Assembly (NCBI GenBank): GCA_002110485.1
Contig: MOWL01000046.1
Location: forward strand, 1,178,001 to 1,242,000
Origin: Emergomyces orientalis
Taxonomy: Eukaryota > Ascomycota > Eurotiomycetes > Onygenales > Ajellomycetaceae
Length of the DNA: 64,000 nt
Reading direction: 5' to 3'
Part shown: positions 35,543 to 48,518 of the stretch, piece by piece
Layout: every line of letters starts with the position of its first letter
Numbering within the stretch: position 1 is the first letter of the stretch
Notes under the pieces: model-generated
The model's database searches: none
The model's input: the letters and a program-made list of their open reading frames with translations, nothing else
Told to the model about the DNA's origin: nothing
Made by a program: the position numbers and the translations under genes

Positions 35543-38500
35543 ATATTTAGTAATACTTTCCTATACCTACGACCGTCGTCCGGACGTTGACGTAGGAATC
35601 TCTAGTCGAAAATATCTGTCTGGAAATATTTTCCGAATATATGAAGCCGTTACGATGGCGCAAGCGGCAAGTCCGTGGCTGAGTTTCCCCACTCCATCTT
35701 CCTCGTTCTCACATCATTTCGCCCACAGCAGAGGGAAGAACGATTTTACCACTGTGATCTTACCTTTCACCTATCTGCTTAGTTTACCCTTCTACGTCTT
35801 TTATTCCGTTTTGTTCCTCGCATTCGCAATTTTGTTTGGAATTATTGGTTTTCAATCCGTTTTCATTTTTCATTTTTCATTTTTCAATTTTTAAATTTTT
35901 AAATTTTTTTTTTTTGCTTGAAATACATACAATACCCATTTTTATTGTTCGTTCTCTCCCGAAATTTCCCCAAGCCTTGCCTGTACCATACCATCATCTC
36001 CCTGCCTCACACCACATTTGTCAATTGCATCACCAAATAACTACTCCACCTACGTTATACATCGTACATCATCATATACCATACAATCATACCATGTCTT
36101 GTACAATTTTCTTTTACGTTGTTACAATCCACGCTATTTCTTTCCATTTCATACTTTTAGCGCCCCCTCACACGCACGGATGGGATACATGTTTCCTTCT
36201 TTTTTAATGTTTGATATATTTTTTTGTATTGCTGTTTTTGATTTGGGCCTTTCGTTTTAATTTTATCTTTTGCTTCAATGGGCTCTGTATGACTACTAGA
36301 TAAAGATAATTGCACAATGCACACACACAAGAGATTCAATTTAAGTTCATTAGCTTGCCTACACATGCAACATGCACTGACTTACAGTAAGTCCCCCTCT
36401 TGCTAGTATATTTCTCCATTGCGGCCTGGTGCTTCGATAATATTGCCATGATTATTGTGGCCTGAAGCTCGCCTTGCGATCTGATTGTACGTAAAGATCG
36501 AAACAACAGGTAAAATAATTATGACACAAAACAAATAAAATAATTGTCATTAGAATATTTAGCTGATGAAATTGTTTCAACTTGTTGCCTCTGATTATTA
36601 TTATTATATATAGTTTAACAGAATCTCATCATTTCATTCAATGAACACCTCAACTATCATCCGATCAAATAAGAAGTGTTTTTCAGTAACTTTTTTATTG
36701 AATTCTATGCTCTTTCAACAAAGACAACTATATATTAATGACAGTACAACTCGCCAACATCTACCATCATCTCTCTGTGAGTAAATAAAACCTTATACTT
36801 CTATCAGATTGCCCCGTGAATGACGTGACGGCTTATTCCTCTTTTGCCCCCTTCAATCACGAAATAAAAGAAAGGAAGAAGACCATATGAAGAAATCATG
36901 AAAATAAAATAAATTAAAATACCTAAATTAAACTGCCTAGTTAAACTTAGAAAAGTGTTTTATTATTATTATTATTATTTCTACACCACTTAATCGCGAG
37001 GATATGTGGGGCTCTGCTTAATATACAAAGTAAGAAAAACCTTGTGACAAGCATAGCTTGTTACTGAGCTAAAAACCCCCTGATCTTCAGGTCTATTCCA
37101 CTCTTTAACATCTTTCAAAATACTGCGGAGCAGCCACAGCTGCTCTTAGAGAAAGAGATGTCTAGCATTAAAAGAAAGACAAGATCACTCTTCATTACTC
37201 TCAGTAATGACTGTTAGAACATAGAAAATCTCTCAATGAAAGTGCTTGTCATTCTTCATGTCTCCGCCGCATGGTGCGCACCTCAACCATTTCAGATACA
37301 ACTGCTACTCAGTGTATTTCTTGAAGGTTCACATCTTGCACATCTTGTGTATCTCACTCATTATGCTTCTGTCATGTCAGAGTGCTCCGCCTCCCCTGTC
37401 TCTCACTCAGAATTTTGGCCAGAGCGAACTGCTCAAGAATGCCCTGTTTCAATCACCATTTGATTAGTCTGTGCAGTCTCTCTGCTGTGTTCAGCAGCCA
37501 TCTCTTATCCACTTTTCCTTCATGCTCTAGCTTAGAAAAGTATTTTTAAAAAAAGCTAATTAATTTCACTAATTATCTTGAAATTTCCATGTTGTGATGT
37601 GATTAGAGGGAACAGCACAATCAAGACATACAATCAAAAGAAATATTGAAAAAGAAAGAAAAATTAAGACACGAGAGAAAAAGAGTGGGAAATGGAAATG
37701 GGAAATGAAAATGAAAAGCATCACACCATTGTCTCTGTCGTACAGGGAAGGGACGGGAAGGGAAGGGAAATGCTCAATGATAGTCAAGGACAACAACTGT
37801 TATGATTTGGGGAGAACACGGGGTATGGGGAAGGGATCGAGATAGGTACAGGAGGACAGGAAGGTAATTAATTTGATAAGAAGTAGCTAGAGCGGGGGAA
37901 ATGGGGAAAAGAGGCAAGATTCATTCACCCATCCCATCCATCCCTCAAAAGTGGCGGAAAATACACATGCACCCGTATTATCACCGAATGTGGGAAGAAA
38001 AGGGTGATAGGAAAATAGAAAAAAAGGGAATTAATAAAAACAGAATATTTGTCCCGATGGCAAAAACGCGCCATAAACGCCATCGATAGGATAGATTGAT
38101 AGGCCCCCTTTCCATCTGCCGTTTAACAGTTCGTCACAATAAAAGATATTCCACCGCATCATATTCCATTATATGCACCGTGAAGCCCCAAGCGCGAAAG
38201 TCTCACTGCATGCCTCCTTTGATGCCGGGTTCGGGTTTGAGCTGAGGGTTGGAAGGCAAAGGTTGGGTAGTCTGTTGGTATCGTATCATGCATGGCACCA
38301 AGTCCAACTAGCGAACATACACCCCCTGTGAATTCTCTCCTTTTATTTTGTGTAGCTGTTGAGGATTTGCAGTAGTAACTAAAAAGGCCAAGGTCGACAC
38401 AAAGATTCTTCCACGACAGGGGGTTAGGTGCAGCGTTTTATTCTCGTAGGCTACTGGTATGCATCGCCCACTTCTTTTCTTCTTTCCCCAGAAGGAGAAA

Positions 38501-38571
38501 CAAAAGGGATAAGAGAAAAAAATATAAAAAACAAAATTCCGACACCCCAAAGACGTTGACGAAAGAAATTC
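35543..38571. other. AT-rich convergent intergenic region of 3 kb
   Basis: Between the stops of the PNUTS and FHA genes. It includes poly-T/A blocks near 35880-35920, a TTA microsatellite at 36961-36979, a hairpin with 7-bp arms GAGCAGC/GCTGCTC at 37128-37145, and GGGAAG-type runs near 37745-37770. No frame has family features. Part is 3' UTR; the remainder could be a decayed, mutation-biased repeat. Confidence 0.4.
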
Positions 38572-41329
38572 CTAATTAAAGAAATCAGGCGGCAACGATG
38601 CTAACGCAGCGACAACACTAATCCCGCCAACTGCAGCACCCAACAACGCGCTGGCGGCATAGCGGCCAAAACTAGTCGTGGCATCTGTCCCGCGCGAGAC
38701 GACTGGTGTGTCTGTTTTGATCTTCTTTAGCGGCGGGCTCTGTTGTGTAGCTTCGCTTTCACTTGTTTCTGGGGTAATGAGGATGGGGTTAAGCTTCTGC
38801 GACTCGATTTGGGGCGTCGAGTCGTATCTGTGTAGGGAAACTGGGTTTGGGTAGGGGACGATCTCTCGTGGTTGGGCGGGCTGAAAGCTTTCGTCGGCGT
38901 TGTCGAGGTCCAGGTCGACGCTATCGTTACCGTTGTAGAAGTCGCTGACAGCTTTGAGTTTTGGTTCTCGTACTGATTCCGGTTCTACCTCCATCGCTTT
39001 GCGTTTCAGTGGGTTCATTGGTCGAACAAAGTCGGAGACCTGGTTCTGCACATCGACTATGTTGGCAATTGGGATGGAGGTTGTTGATTTAGGCTCATTT
39101 GGCGTGGCGTTGCTGGGTTTGGGCTGTGGTTGATGGGCTGATACGCCACACACGCTCTGACAAGCCTGCTGCCACTGGGGTTGGGAACGAAGCGAGTTCG
39201 AGGACATCCCAGCGGAAAACGCACCGCATACGGGAGCGGAGGAAAACGACGCGCCAAATTGGTACAAATCCCTGGCGTTTTCATCAAGGGATTGGTCACT
39301 TGCGCTGTTTGATGAATAAGTGAATGAGTCCTTGTTGTCAGCGGAGTATGGAGCAACGCACTTGTCACCACCACCTAGCCAACTATCGTCTCCTTGGTTT
39401 GAGGCAGCGAAGGGACCTTCTGAATATGGTCGGCGCATGGGCGGGAGGTGGGGGAACTCGTAGCCACTAGTGATTACAGACGATTGCCTTCCGTATGCTG
39501 CAGCTAATGATTCTAGTCCTAATAGTCCAGAGCTCCCGAATGCTCGCTGGATATTGTTAGCAGTTGGAGTCCACCGGGCCTGGGGGTTGTCCTCAGGGAC
39601 GGATATATGTGGGTCGCCCTTAGCCGGTCTAGCGAGTGCTTTGTCAGAAGGACTGGGTGCTCTTGGTGAGCAAGGAGCAGGATTCCGGTCCCACTTTCGA
39701 GTTGTTTCGGTTTGAGCCGGCTTATAGCCTAAAGCCGAAGGTTGCACAGTGCTCAATTGTTCCCCAGGCATAGCGGAGGTTATAAAATCGTGGTAGCTGT
39801 TATAGCCATTATCACCAGGGTTGGCTATATGCTGAGCAGTACTTGCGGGCTGAGGGAGCTCAGGGAGGCTGGTCTTATCATGATGTTCAGGAACCCAGCC
39901 GTGCTTCTCAGACACACCAAATGTCGTATTCTTGAAAGGAACCGAGGAATATGGACTGCCACCCTTAGTTGTGTGGCCAGTGCTATTGTTATTATTGTTG
40001 TTGTTCGGAGGCTGGCCAGAATCTGAGTCCGCCTCCCCTTCAATCCCAAACCTAAGGCTTTCTCCCTCAGAATCAGAGCCTAAATAAGGGTTCTCCTCCG
40101 AAAGCTGGTCGTGTTCCTCTCCTGACTCTGGGTCGTAGATGCTATCGCTTTCAATAAGGGTCGGCATTACAGTTTTAACATCGGGTTCCTGTCGAGTTGC
40201 TACGTCAATAGGACGCTGCGGCACTTCATTTCCTGTCACTTCATTATCTGCCAAGACAACTGAATGATAAGGAGTTTTGCTAGCTGCTAGAGGAACAGAG
40301 GCGGCATCCTGTTTGGATTTTCCTGAAACATCGTCCTTTTCCTCGGATTTGCTATGAAGAGAAGACGGCGGGGAAGACTCTGCTGGTTGCACGCCCTTGT
40401 TGACGGAGGAGTCAATGGACACAACATCAGAACTAGCCGCGACTGAAGGTTCACGAGATAAGGCTTCGATATTATATTTATTTTCAAAAATAACCTTAAC
40501 TTGTGGATGGTCAAAATCTTGATCATCGTCGTCATCGTCATCATCTGGCACTGCGAAGGTATTCTCGGAGTGACGCTTGATAGGTTTTAGAGGCTTCAGT
40601 TGGGTAGGTTTCCTGGAAGAATGGATCGTTGGTAAACTGTGGTAGTAGACATTCAGGAAGTTCCATAAGGAAAATGACATACGCTTCTTTAGTCCATGAT
40701 AGGATCAGACGAATTTTCAAGGGTTCAAATGTTTCTATATAATGAGAATATATATTAGAGGGGCCGACTGGAACGTTGATATGAAGAAGGGGGAGCGAAA
40801 CTACGCACCTGATCCGCGAGTGACCTTGGCTCCAAACGTCAAGATATCGCGATTCATCAGCAGCGTCTTGTTATTGCTGACAAGTTTGATCCCGTTCAAC
40901 CAAGTACCATGCATAGATTCGGTATCGGTGATGGATACTTCCTATAGTGCCGTGCACAATCAAATTAGACCCCATACGAATATCGAGAAACACATATACA
41001 TAGAAAGTGAAAGTGTACCTGTTTCTGCGGACACACAGTGATTATCGCATGGCTGCGCGACATGACTCGGGAGTCGAACCAGGCATTATCAGGAGCCGGA
41101 TTGAGTGCTTTAGTAGGTACCTTGGAAGAACGGCCAATGACGATCTCGTCTGTATCTGATGAGAGAGAAAAGACACGGCGTTCGACGGGATCTTCGAAGT
41201 TTAACGGGGTGAGGGTCACGGCAACTGCATGATAGCAATTGATGTCAGTATGTATTGGTATAGGTATGTGGAGGAGTATCTGAAAGAAAAACGAGGGTCA
41301 AGGGGGTACATACGTTTGTGATGCTCCAT
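38572..41329 (-). CDS. FHA-domain protein with C-terminal membrane anchor
   Basis: Exons 41329-41314, 41224-41019, 40941-40809, 40734-40683 and 40612-38572 give 815 residues. Residues about 7-125 form an FHA domain: EIVIGRSSK, WFDSRVMSRSHAII, the EVSITDTESMHGTWLNG strand-loop and LLMNRDILTFGAKVTRG, with the phosphothreonine-binding Arg, Ser, His and Asn all visible. An Asp8 run, a long polar disordered region and a final hydrophobic stretch of about 20 residues (YAASALLGAAVGGISVV...) follow, suggesting a tail anchor facing the cytosol. FHA proteins with tail anchors include Far9/Far10/SLMAP of the STRIPAK complex, but I see no clear coiled coil here, so that assignment is only a possibility. 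The fourth intron is ambiguous: donor GTATGT at 40682 is good, while acceptor 40613 (TTCCAG) and another at CCACAG upstream both keep frame. Confidence 0.82.
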
Positions 41330-43235
41330 GATGACCTCTCTGCATCAGGCAAAATAATAGCCCTTACAAGGAGTAGACTAGAGCGATTGTAGTTGTTTCG
41401 GTGGGAGAAAATGCTAGAAGAATGGGGGAGAGGAAGAGAATAATATAAGCTGTGGTTGTGGCAGCGAGCACAAATAAGTAACACTGTAAATGGAGCGTAT
41501 AACAGTGTTCAAGCTCGTAGAGCAGCAATATTAATGTAGCACAGGGAACAAGCGATGATAGCTTTGGCTCTTATTTCGCTTTCTTTATCAGATAAGAAGC
41601 TGTGGCTTTTTTCTCTTTTGCTTGCAAACGATCTACTAAAGATTGGATAGAGCTGGTCGATGAAGCGGGGATGCTAGGGCTGCGACAGGGGGTTCTGGAA
41701 ACGGAACCACTGCTTCCACCCTAATCGTAGAGGCAGAAACAGAAGAAGTTTCGGAAGACACCGCTGTTGCAAACTGAAGAGTAGTTGGTAGATGGCAGTT
41801 GGTAGTTAGTTGGCTATTGGGAGGTGAGACGAGGGCAGAGGAGTGGTGGAGTAGATGAAGTGGGAAACTTTGTGGTGAGATAAAAGGTGGGGAAGGGGGG
41901 GTTTCCGTGAAGTGGATTAGGCAGATAAGGCAGATAAAAGGGATGCCAGGGGGGTGTGCATGGGGAATAACTAGTTTTCGGAATAGCGGATGAAGAGGTA
42001 TAAGACGATGAGGAGAGGTAGAGGGGAGAGGTGAGGTTGACAATTTGGAGGAGAAAGACGAGGTCGAGGTCGAGGTTTTGAGGTTTCAGTCGATGCTGGG
42101 TCAGGTGAATCACATCTTACCTACCCACCACAGATAGGTAGGTAGTAGTAGTAGGTAGTTAGATATAAGCAGTCAGGGTGGTTAGGCAGAAGTATCCATC
42201 ATTTACACTCTTGAGAGCGAGTATGAGCTCATGTCCCCGCGGATAACATATGCACTACTACTACTACGGGCTGATCCGGTATGTGCCAATCGCTCTTCCA
42301 TTCTATGATCTACTCTTGTGTACAGTACGTCTGCTTTTATCTCTCTATCAGCGTTGCAAAGCGGGACATCGGTAAATGACATCACTGGAGGTCATGTGAT
42401 ATATATCTATTTTTAACATGGGATATATAGTATAGGAAAACAAAATGAATACTGTGGGAACACGTAAAATCACACACAAAGAGGAAGAAGAAGAAGAAGA
42501 AGAAGCAAAAATATAATTACATTTAGACATCAAGCAAATCAAACCCCCAGGCAATCAGGCAGCAGAGAAGTAGGTACGTACACTAATACTGGCAACTTCC
42601 ACACATACACAAAGCACAAAAATAGGCGGATACAACATACCTACACATACACACACATACATACACAGTATATTGGTGTAAGTACTCACGGACGGGGAAA
42701 GACAGAAACAGAAAACGAGAACGAAAACGAAAATGAAAATAAAAAGCGAGATGTCGGTGGGAGATGGATTGATTGGGATGGGATGCCAGCAGCCAGAATT
42801 TGAAACAGTCTAAGCTAAAACAAATGACCAAAGACCAGAAGAACAGAACAAAATAGAAAACTGCAGCCGGAGACAGCCCAAGGAAGCATTTGTGGAGAAT
42901 AGAGAGATGAGATGAGAGAAGATAATTTTAACCTCGGATTATTGTTTTTTTGTCCATCAAACCAACCAGTGGAGGAGTGGGAGAGGGGGCGGGGAGACAG
43001 GGAGACGGGGAGATGGGGAAAGTCTTATTTGGAAAGTTTTTTTTTTACTAAACAAAATCAATTGATCGATCAATCAATCAATCAATCGCTCGCCGTTGAT
43101 TTAATAGATGGATTGCTTCGTTGTGTTTTGGTGATCTTGGAGATATAACCGTCCGCTTCCCTCCCACGGTGAAAGGGGTAAGAATACATATATACTATTA
43201 TATAGCGGGGGTGGGCGGGGGCCAAATGAATGCGT
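41330..43235. promoter_or_regulatory. Upstream region of the FHA gene and 3' flank of TOM70
   Basis: About 1.9 kb of simple sequence: a pyrimidine-rich minus strand at 41640-42110, a TAGTAG/TAGGTA-rich patch at 42120-42160, a GAA repeat at 42484-42505 and an ATCA repeat at about 43066-43088. A proline-rich frame at 41636-42043 (-) is read as a leader artefact. Confidence 0.4.
42484..42505 (+). repeat. GAA trinucleotide repeat
   Basis: About seven GAA/AGA units in non-coding sequence upstream of the FHA gene. Confidence 0.8.
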
Positions 43236-45468
43236 TTACGATGGCGGTACACCCATCGCAGCCGCGCCTGCCACCTGCTGTAGGCGCGCTGCGAGCTTGG
43301 GATATCTTTCCTGCACCTCGAGTTGGGCTCGTGTGGCTTCGGCATATGACACAGCGTTGATGACTTCTGCTTCTGTGCGGGCAAGCTCGCCGGCTCGCTC
43401 GAAGTATTTGAGCGCTTGGGATACTTTGCCTTGTTGGAGGAGGAGTTGAGCGAGGGTGGCGACGGCGATGTCGCATTCCGGGTCAACTGGTGGAGGTGAG
43501 ATGGGGTTAGCAGCCAAACAGGAGAGGGAGACACAGCTCTAAAATGAAGGAGACATACTGATGAGCGCCTTCTGGCACAGATTCTCCGCTTCAGTAAAAT
43601 CATGTTTCCACTGGAACAGGGCCAGGGCCTTGTTGATCAGCGGAAGCACATTGATACCCCACGGCTTGTTGTTCTTCTCCAGTTCGACTGCCTTGTCGAA
43701 TTTCTCAATCGCCTCCGCATGCTTTTGTTGGTCGAGCAGCAGCTCGCCGTAGTAGTTGTAGACGTCAGAGACGTTCTCGAAATTCTTGACGGAGCGGCGG
43801 AATGTGGCCATCGCGGAGGCGACGGAGCCCATCTTATATTGTGTTACGCCGAGTTGGATGTGCGAGTAGATGAAGTCTCGGTCGACGTCGATGGACTTTT
43901 GGTAGTCCTTGGCGGCTTCGGGGAGCTCGCCTAGGATGAAGTGAAGTTGGGCACGGTGGTAGTAGATGTCTGGGTCATCTTTGTTCTGGGCCACGGCGAG
44001 GTCAAAGTCATCCGCTGCAGCCTCTCGGTTGCCTGTTTGAAAGTGTTAGTGTTGCGTCCGAATTGCTTTACCCGAGTATCGAAAATTAACAGACGAAAGC
44101 AGAGATGGAAACCTACCAAGCTCAAGGTGTAGACTTGCACGCTTGATGTAACTCTGGACTAACGACGGATCAAGCTCAACACTCTTATTCAAGTCTTGCA
44201 AGGCGGCTTGCGCATCACCAGCCAGATATGTGAAAGTAGCACGCATGTTCAAAGCAAGGGCTTCAAAATTTCCAAGATCGCCCAACTCAAGCGATTTCTC
44301 AAACGCTCTCGCTGCCTCCTCATACCCATCTCCTGTTGGCTTGGACATGGCGAGGAAACCCTTCCGGAGCTGACCCTTGCCGCTCTCCTCGTCCAATTCG
44401 ACGTCCTCACCCAGACCCTCAGGCAGGGGTCTTGGACGGAAGCTCTGTAGGTAATTGGACACGAACGTTGCGCTGGGGAGCTTCTTCCCCTTCGCTTCCA
44501 GGATGGCATGCCCCTTTTGCTCCGCGACCTTTTTCAACAGTCTCTCCACAGCCTGCTTGCTGGATTCTTTGGCGAACCCATCGATGATGCAACTGGCAGT
44601 GTAATCTAGCAGAGCCTCGCTAAATTTACCGAGCTTCTCGTATGCGTTGGCTCGACGGTTCATGGCTTTGACGTATTCATCGTCCATGGCGAGAGCGGCG
44701 GAGGTGTCTTCCACCACTTTATCCCATTCGCTGAGGGCATTGTAGCAAGCAGCGCGGTTCGAGTAATATACGGGGTCGGGTTTGCAAAGGATAGCCTTGC
44801 CGTATAATTCGATGGCTCGGTTGTAATCTAGGGATCCGAAGGCCTTGTTTCCGGCCGCCTTGAGCTTTGCAGCGTAGGCAGCACGAGTCTGGCAGAGAAC
44901 AATCTCGTATTAGCAAATTATATACCTGGGCTTGTTTTGAAGATGTTTCAGGGCGCGCATACTTCGGCTGACAGACTATCGACGGTAGATTCGTCGACCT
45001 CTGGCAATGCTTCCGGAGTTTCCTCGGGGGTCTTTTGAGAGGGGCCTGTTATATATATAAGAATTGCATCAGCATCCGTGTCTTGCATCCAAGCCAAGGT
45101 AAGTTGGCATCGTGATTCTGGGCTGGGGTTGTAGCCATACCAGAAGTAGCATTAACTTCAGCCTTTTTCTCTTCCTCTGCCTTCTTTTTCTCACGCCGCC
45201 TCTCCTTTTTGCTCTTCTTCTTCTCCGCGGGCTGCGTTGAGCTTGTGGATCGGCCGGAGTCTGTCAAGTAGTAGACGACACCGGCACTTGTGACTACTAC
45301 GGCGACTCCGGCAATAGTGTAGACAATTGCTTTATTCTCGGAGGCCCATGTGGAGATGCGATCCCAGACTGAGGATGACTGTTGCGCGTGGAGTGAAGAT
45401 GTGTTGAAGGCGGCGGCGGCGTGTGCCGGGACGGCAGGGGACACAGGCAGGACCTTATCTGTCGACAT
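43236..45468 (-). CDS. TOM70: Mitochondrial import receptor Tom70
   Basis: Exons 45468-45141, 45045-44963, 44888-44117, 44032-43559 and 43486-43236 join in phase to 635 residues. A single N-terminal anchor (about 48-70, KAIVYTIAGVAVVVTSAGVV) is followed by a very basic stretch (EKKKSKKERRREKKKAEEE). TPR repeats begin at LKAAGNKAFGSLDYNRAIEL and run to ALKYFERAGELARTEAEV. The family linker KGKKLPSATFVSNYLQSFRP is present. Tom70 is a signal-anchored outer-membrane protein that receives Hsp70/Hsp90-bound carrier precursors for the TOM pore. Confidence 0.96.
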
Positions 45469-46592
45469 TATTGGACGTTATGGAGGAGAATTGGAGTATT
45501 AGAGCACCAAAGAAAGAGTAGAATATAGTAATTGGACTGTTTAGTAAAACAGTAATTGTTGTGGAATAAGTAAATAACAAGAGGAAAGATTAAAGAATTA
45601 AAAATCAATAAAAAAAATAACTTGGAAGTAACTAAATAAGTTTAGTACAGGCGGAGTAGTTGAAAAATGCAGAGACCAGGAATGTCGCACCTGGAATGGA
45701 AAAGCCTCCCCCGATGCAAAAAGGGCAATGACACGCGAACGAATGGACAATCAAAAGGGGGCGAAAGGATGGCAGCGGGGGATGTATCAAGGTTGGGGAG
45801 AGTGTGTCTGTCCGTTTGTTCTGAATTGTTTTCGGATTCAGGATGTTGAAGCTTTTTTTTTGGGGGTTTGCAGCAATCTTGGAATTAACTAATGCGTTAG
45901 TTAGTCAGCGGTGGGTCGATTAGGTCAGCACCAGCAGTTCAACAATGGACAAATGATGATGATAAGGACGATGAAGAACGATTGCAGGAACTATATGATG
46001 AATACCACGTCGAATACTGCGGTCCATTTAATGGATCTGGATACTAACAGTCACACTCAAGCCAGAAGCCTGCCAAATTCAATTATGGCTTTGAGCAGGC
46101 TCCCCGACCAAACTTCAGTGCAATTCTCAGACCGGTTGCCATTACCGCTATACAATAAATACACAGCGAGACCACGATTCACACGCTGTTAAATATATGG
46201 ATGGTTCGAGCATTTCAAAACGTGCATTCGATATGTAGTGAGTGGTCTCGCAAGCAGGGCTACGACGCAAGAACACAAATGTCTCGCAAACATGAACGGC
46301 TTTGGATGCGATAGCCGAGTCATATACTACAGCCTTGGAAGGTCTACTCAAATCAATTAATAGTAGGATGCTAACTCAAAAGAACAAAGAAAAGGCGCAT
46401 GTAATGTCATTTTTCTAATCACAAAAAGCTCTATATAACGATATCCGGTGTATCTATCTATGTGCAGAGCATGCCTGTAAATTGCAATGCATAATCCTCC
46501 CATTTAAATACCACCCGGATCAAAAAGTCAATATTACCATCCAAATAAAACAAGCAAGCCAGTAAATCGGGAGGGAAGAAAAAAATAAAAAA
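45469..46592. promoter_or_regulatory. TOM70 promoter and 3' flank of the zinc transporter
   Basis: About 1.1 kb. AT-rich near 45540-45650; no gene is supported. Confidence 0.4.
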
Positions 46593-48518
46593 TCATGCCC
46601 ATTTACCCAACAAACCCATCAAAACCATCCCAGCCACCAACGCCAGAAGCCCAACAGCCGTCTTCACGATTCCCGCATCCCGCAAATCGCCATACAACCA
46701 GTCATGGCTCCACATATCAATCAGCGCAACCCACGCCAGGATACCCGCCGACAGCGCGTCCAATGTACCAATGGCGACGATGGTGGATCGGTCGTTGCCG
46801 TTGAATCTGTGAATCACACCCAACCCGATGGCCATGCCGATTGGTGTGATAAGCGCGAATACTGTCGCCATGCTTACTTTGGATGGGGTGAGGGCGGGGC
46901 CTAGCTGAGCGATTCGCGCACCCAATGCAAGGCCTTCGAACATCTGGTGGAAGATTATTACGATGAAGAGGCTTATGTAGGCGGAGTCACCGGCGACGAC
47001 GAGGGTGAGGCCAATTACTGTGGGGGGAAACGATGTAAGTATTTGTTTGATGGGTGAGACAAAAGGGGTTTGGTTGGAAAGGAGAGTTTAAGTTTGCTTA
47101 CTGATTGAGTGAAATATAATACCGGCTTCCATCACTACTACGCTTAGCTTGTCGTCTGGTCGAGCCAAGGTGTGGTGGTGGTGGCCAAGATTGGCCAATG
47201 TGGGTGCAGTTTGTTCGGTGTCACTCCCATTAGCAGATTTTGTTGTGGTGGACTGTGGCTCAACGTCACAATGTGCATGCGGGTTGCAGTCTGGCTTCCT
47301 TGTAAGGAGGAATCGGTTTCCCGCATATTCCACGACAAACGAGAGGAAGATTCCGGCCATAGCAATTGATCCTGTGGTTGCTTCATACTTCAGGGTCCCA
47401 AGACATGGGTTGCCGAACATAAGTTGAGCATGGGTAAATAACTAAAATGGAGGGAGGCTAGTAAGCATATATGCTAACATAGGAGGGGGTGGTTTACAGA
47501 AACTTACATGAATAAACGCAGTCGACACCATAATGCCAGTGCCAAACTGCTTAATGATAGTGAAAACCACCCCATTCATACTCGTATTGAAAAATCGAGC
47601 CCACAGCATTGGGCCGAAAACGGCGATGGCGCTGGTGGCAAGAATAACGAACAGAGATCCAATTCGAAGGGGTATGTTGTACTCTCGATCTCTGCGTCCA
47701 CAGGAAGGTGGCTCTGAGCCTTCGGATTCGCCCGCACCAACGCAATGCCTGCAATTGTTAGCGAAGGGGAATATTATATTGGATCTCGTTCGCCACATAC
47801 TCTACACCAGCATGGAAATGACAGTTTTCTCCGCCTTCCGGTTCTTCCCCACCATGGCCGCCTCCCGGGGCTGAGGTTTCAGAAGGGAGTAATATTTGCA
47901 CTTCATCGCCATTGGGAGCTACGCAGAATCTGTTAAGGGGTTTAGTATTTGCAACGAGGAAACGTGAAAGCTTGTGTGGACTACAAACCTTTCAGATTCA
48001 TGACTGTGGCAGTCTGTGTATTGTGCCGGAGGTTCTGTGGTGGGAGTTCCGCTCCCAGTGACCTGAACCTCCTGGCCGTCGCCCGCAATGCAAAATCTAG
48101 ATAGAAAATGGGTTAGCCATCGAACTCGCGGATCCTTTTTTTTTATTATAAAAAAACCTCATTTTATATCTTGATGGTCATCACGGCTGGTTGATTGGGG
48201 AGACATACGTCTGTGTGCTATGTGTATGACAATCAGTGACGGCTGTTATTTGGGGAGCAGCCGTGACTGCTGCTAATAGGTGGGGTGGTTGCGTTTGCGT
48301 AGGGGCTACCTGCGTCCAGACGAGGGTTTCCTTTCCATCAGGCCCGATGCAAAACCTGGGAGATATTAGGGATATGTAGTTAAATGACGGGAATACAGGG
48401 GTGAAATATACACAATGTTGCCACTGCTATGACAGTCTGAAAGACTCTGAGAAGCAACCAGCAGGCTATTTGATAATAACAAGCCAATGCATAAGGGGGT
48501 ATGACCGCCGGAGACCAT
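46593..48518 (-). CDS. ZIP-family zinc transporter with N-terminal Cys/His metal-binding array (ZrfC-like)
   Basis: Seven exons (48518-48412, 48355-48209, 48096-47989, 47929-47801, 47748-47508, 47441-47102, 47017-46593) agree in phase and give 498 residues. A signal peptide (MVSGGHTPLCIGLLLSNSLL) precedes an extracellular region with four copies of C-H-x-[HS]-x4-[FH]-C: CHSSGNIVFC, CHTHSTQTFC, CHSHESERFC and CHFHAGVEHC. The ZIP core follows, with the cytosolic His tract NLGHHHHTL, the helix-4 motif FHSIIIG and helix-5 motif HQMFEGLALG, ending GLLGKWA. ZIP carriers import Zn(II) from outside into the cytosol. The array resembles the zinc-binding motifs I recall from Aspergillus fumigatus ZrfC, which works at neutral-alkaline pH. 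Each repeat boundary is a phase-2 intron. No Aspf2/Pra1-type partner gene is seen upstream, unlike in Aspergillus. Confidence 0.92.

Noticed and set aside
37236..37463. 75-residue plus-strand frame with a signal-peptide-like start
   Set aside because: It lies in AT-rich intergenic sequence, with no homology I recognise and an overlapping frame of equal length.
41636..42043. Proline/Ser-rich 135-residue minus-strand frame
   Set aside because: Produced by pyrimidine-rich leader or promoter sequence; no domain and no splice support.
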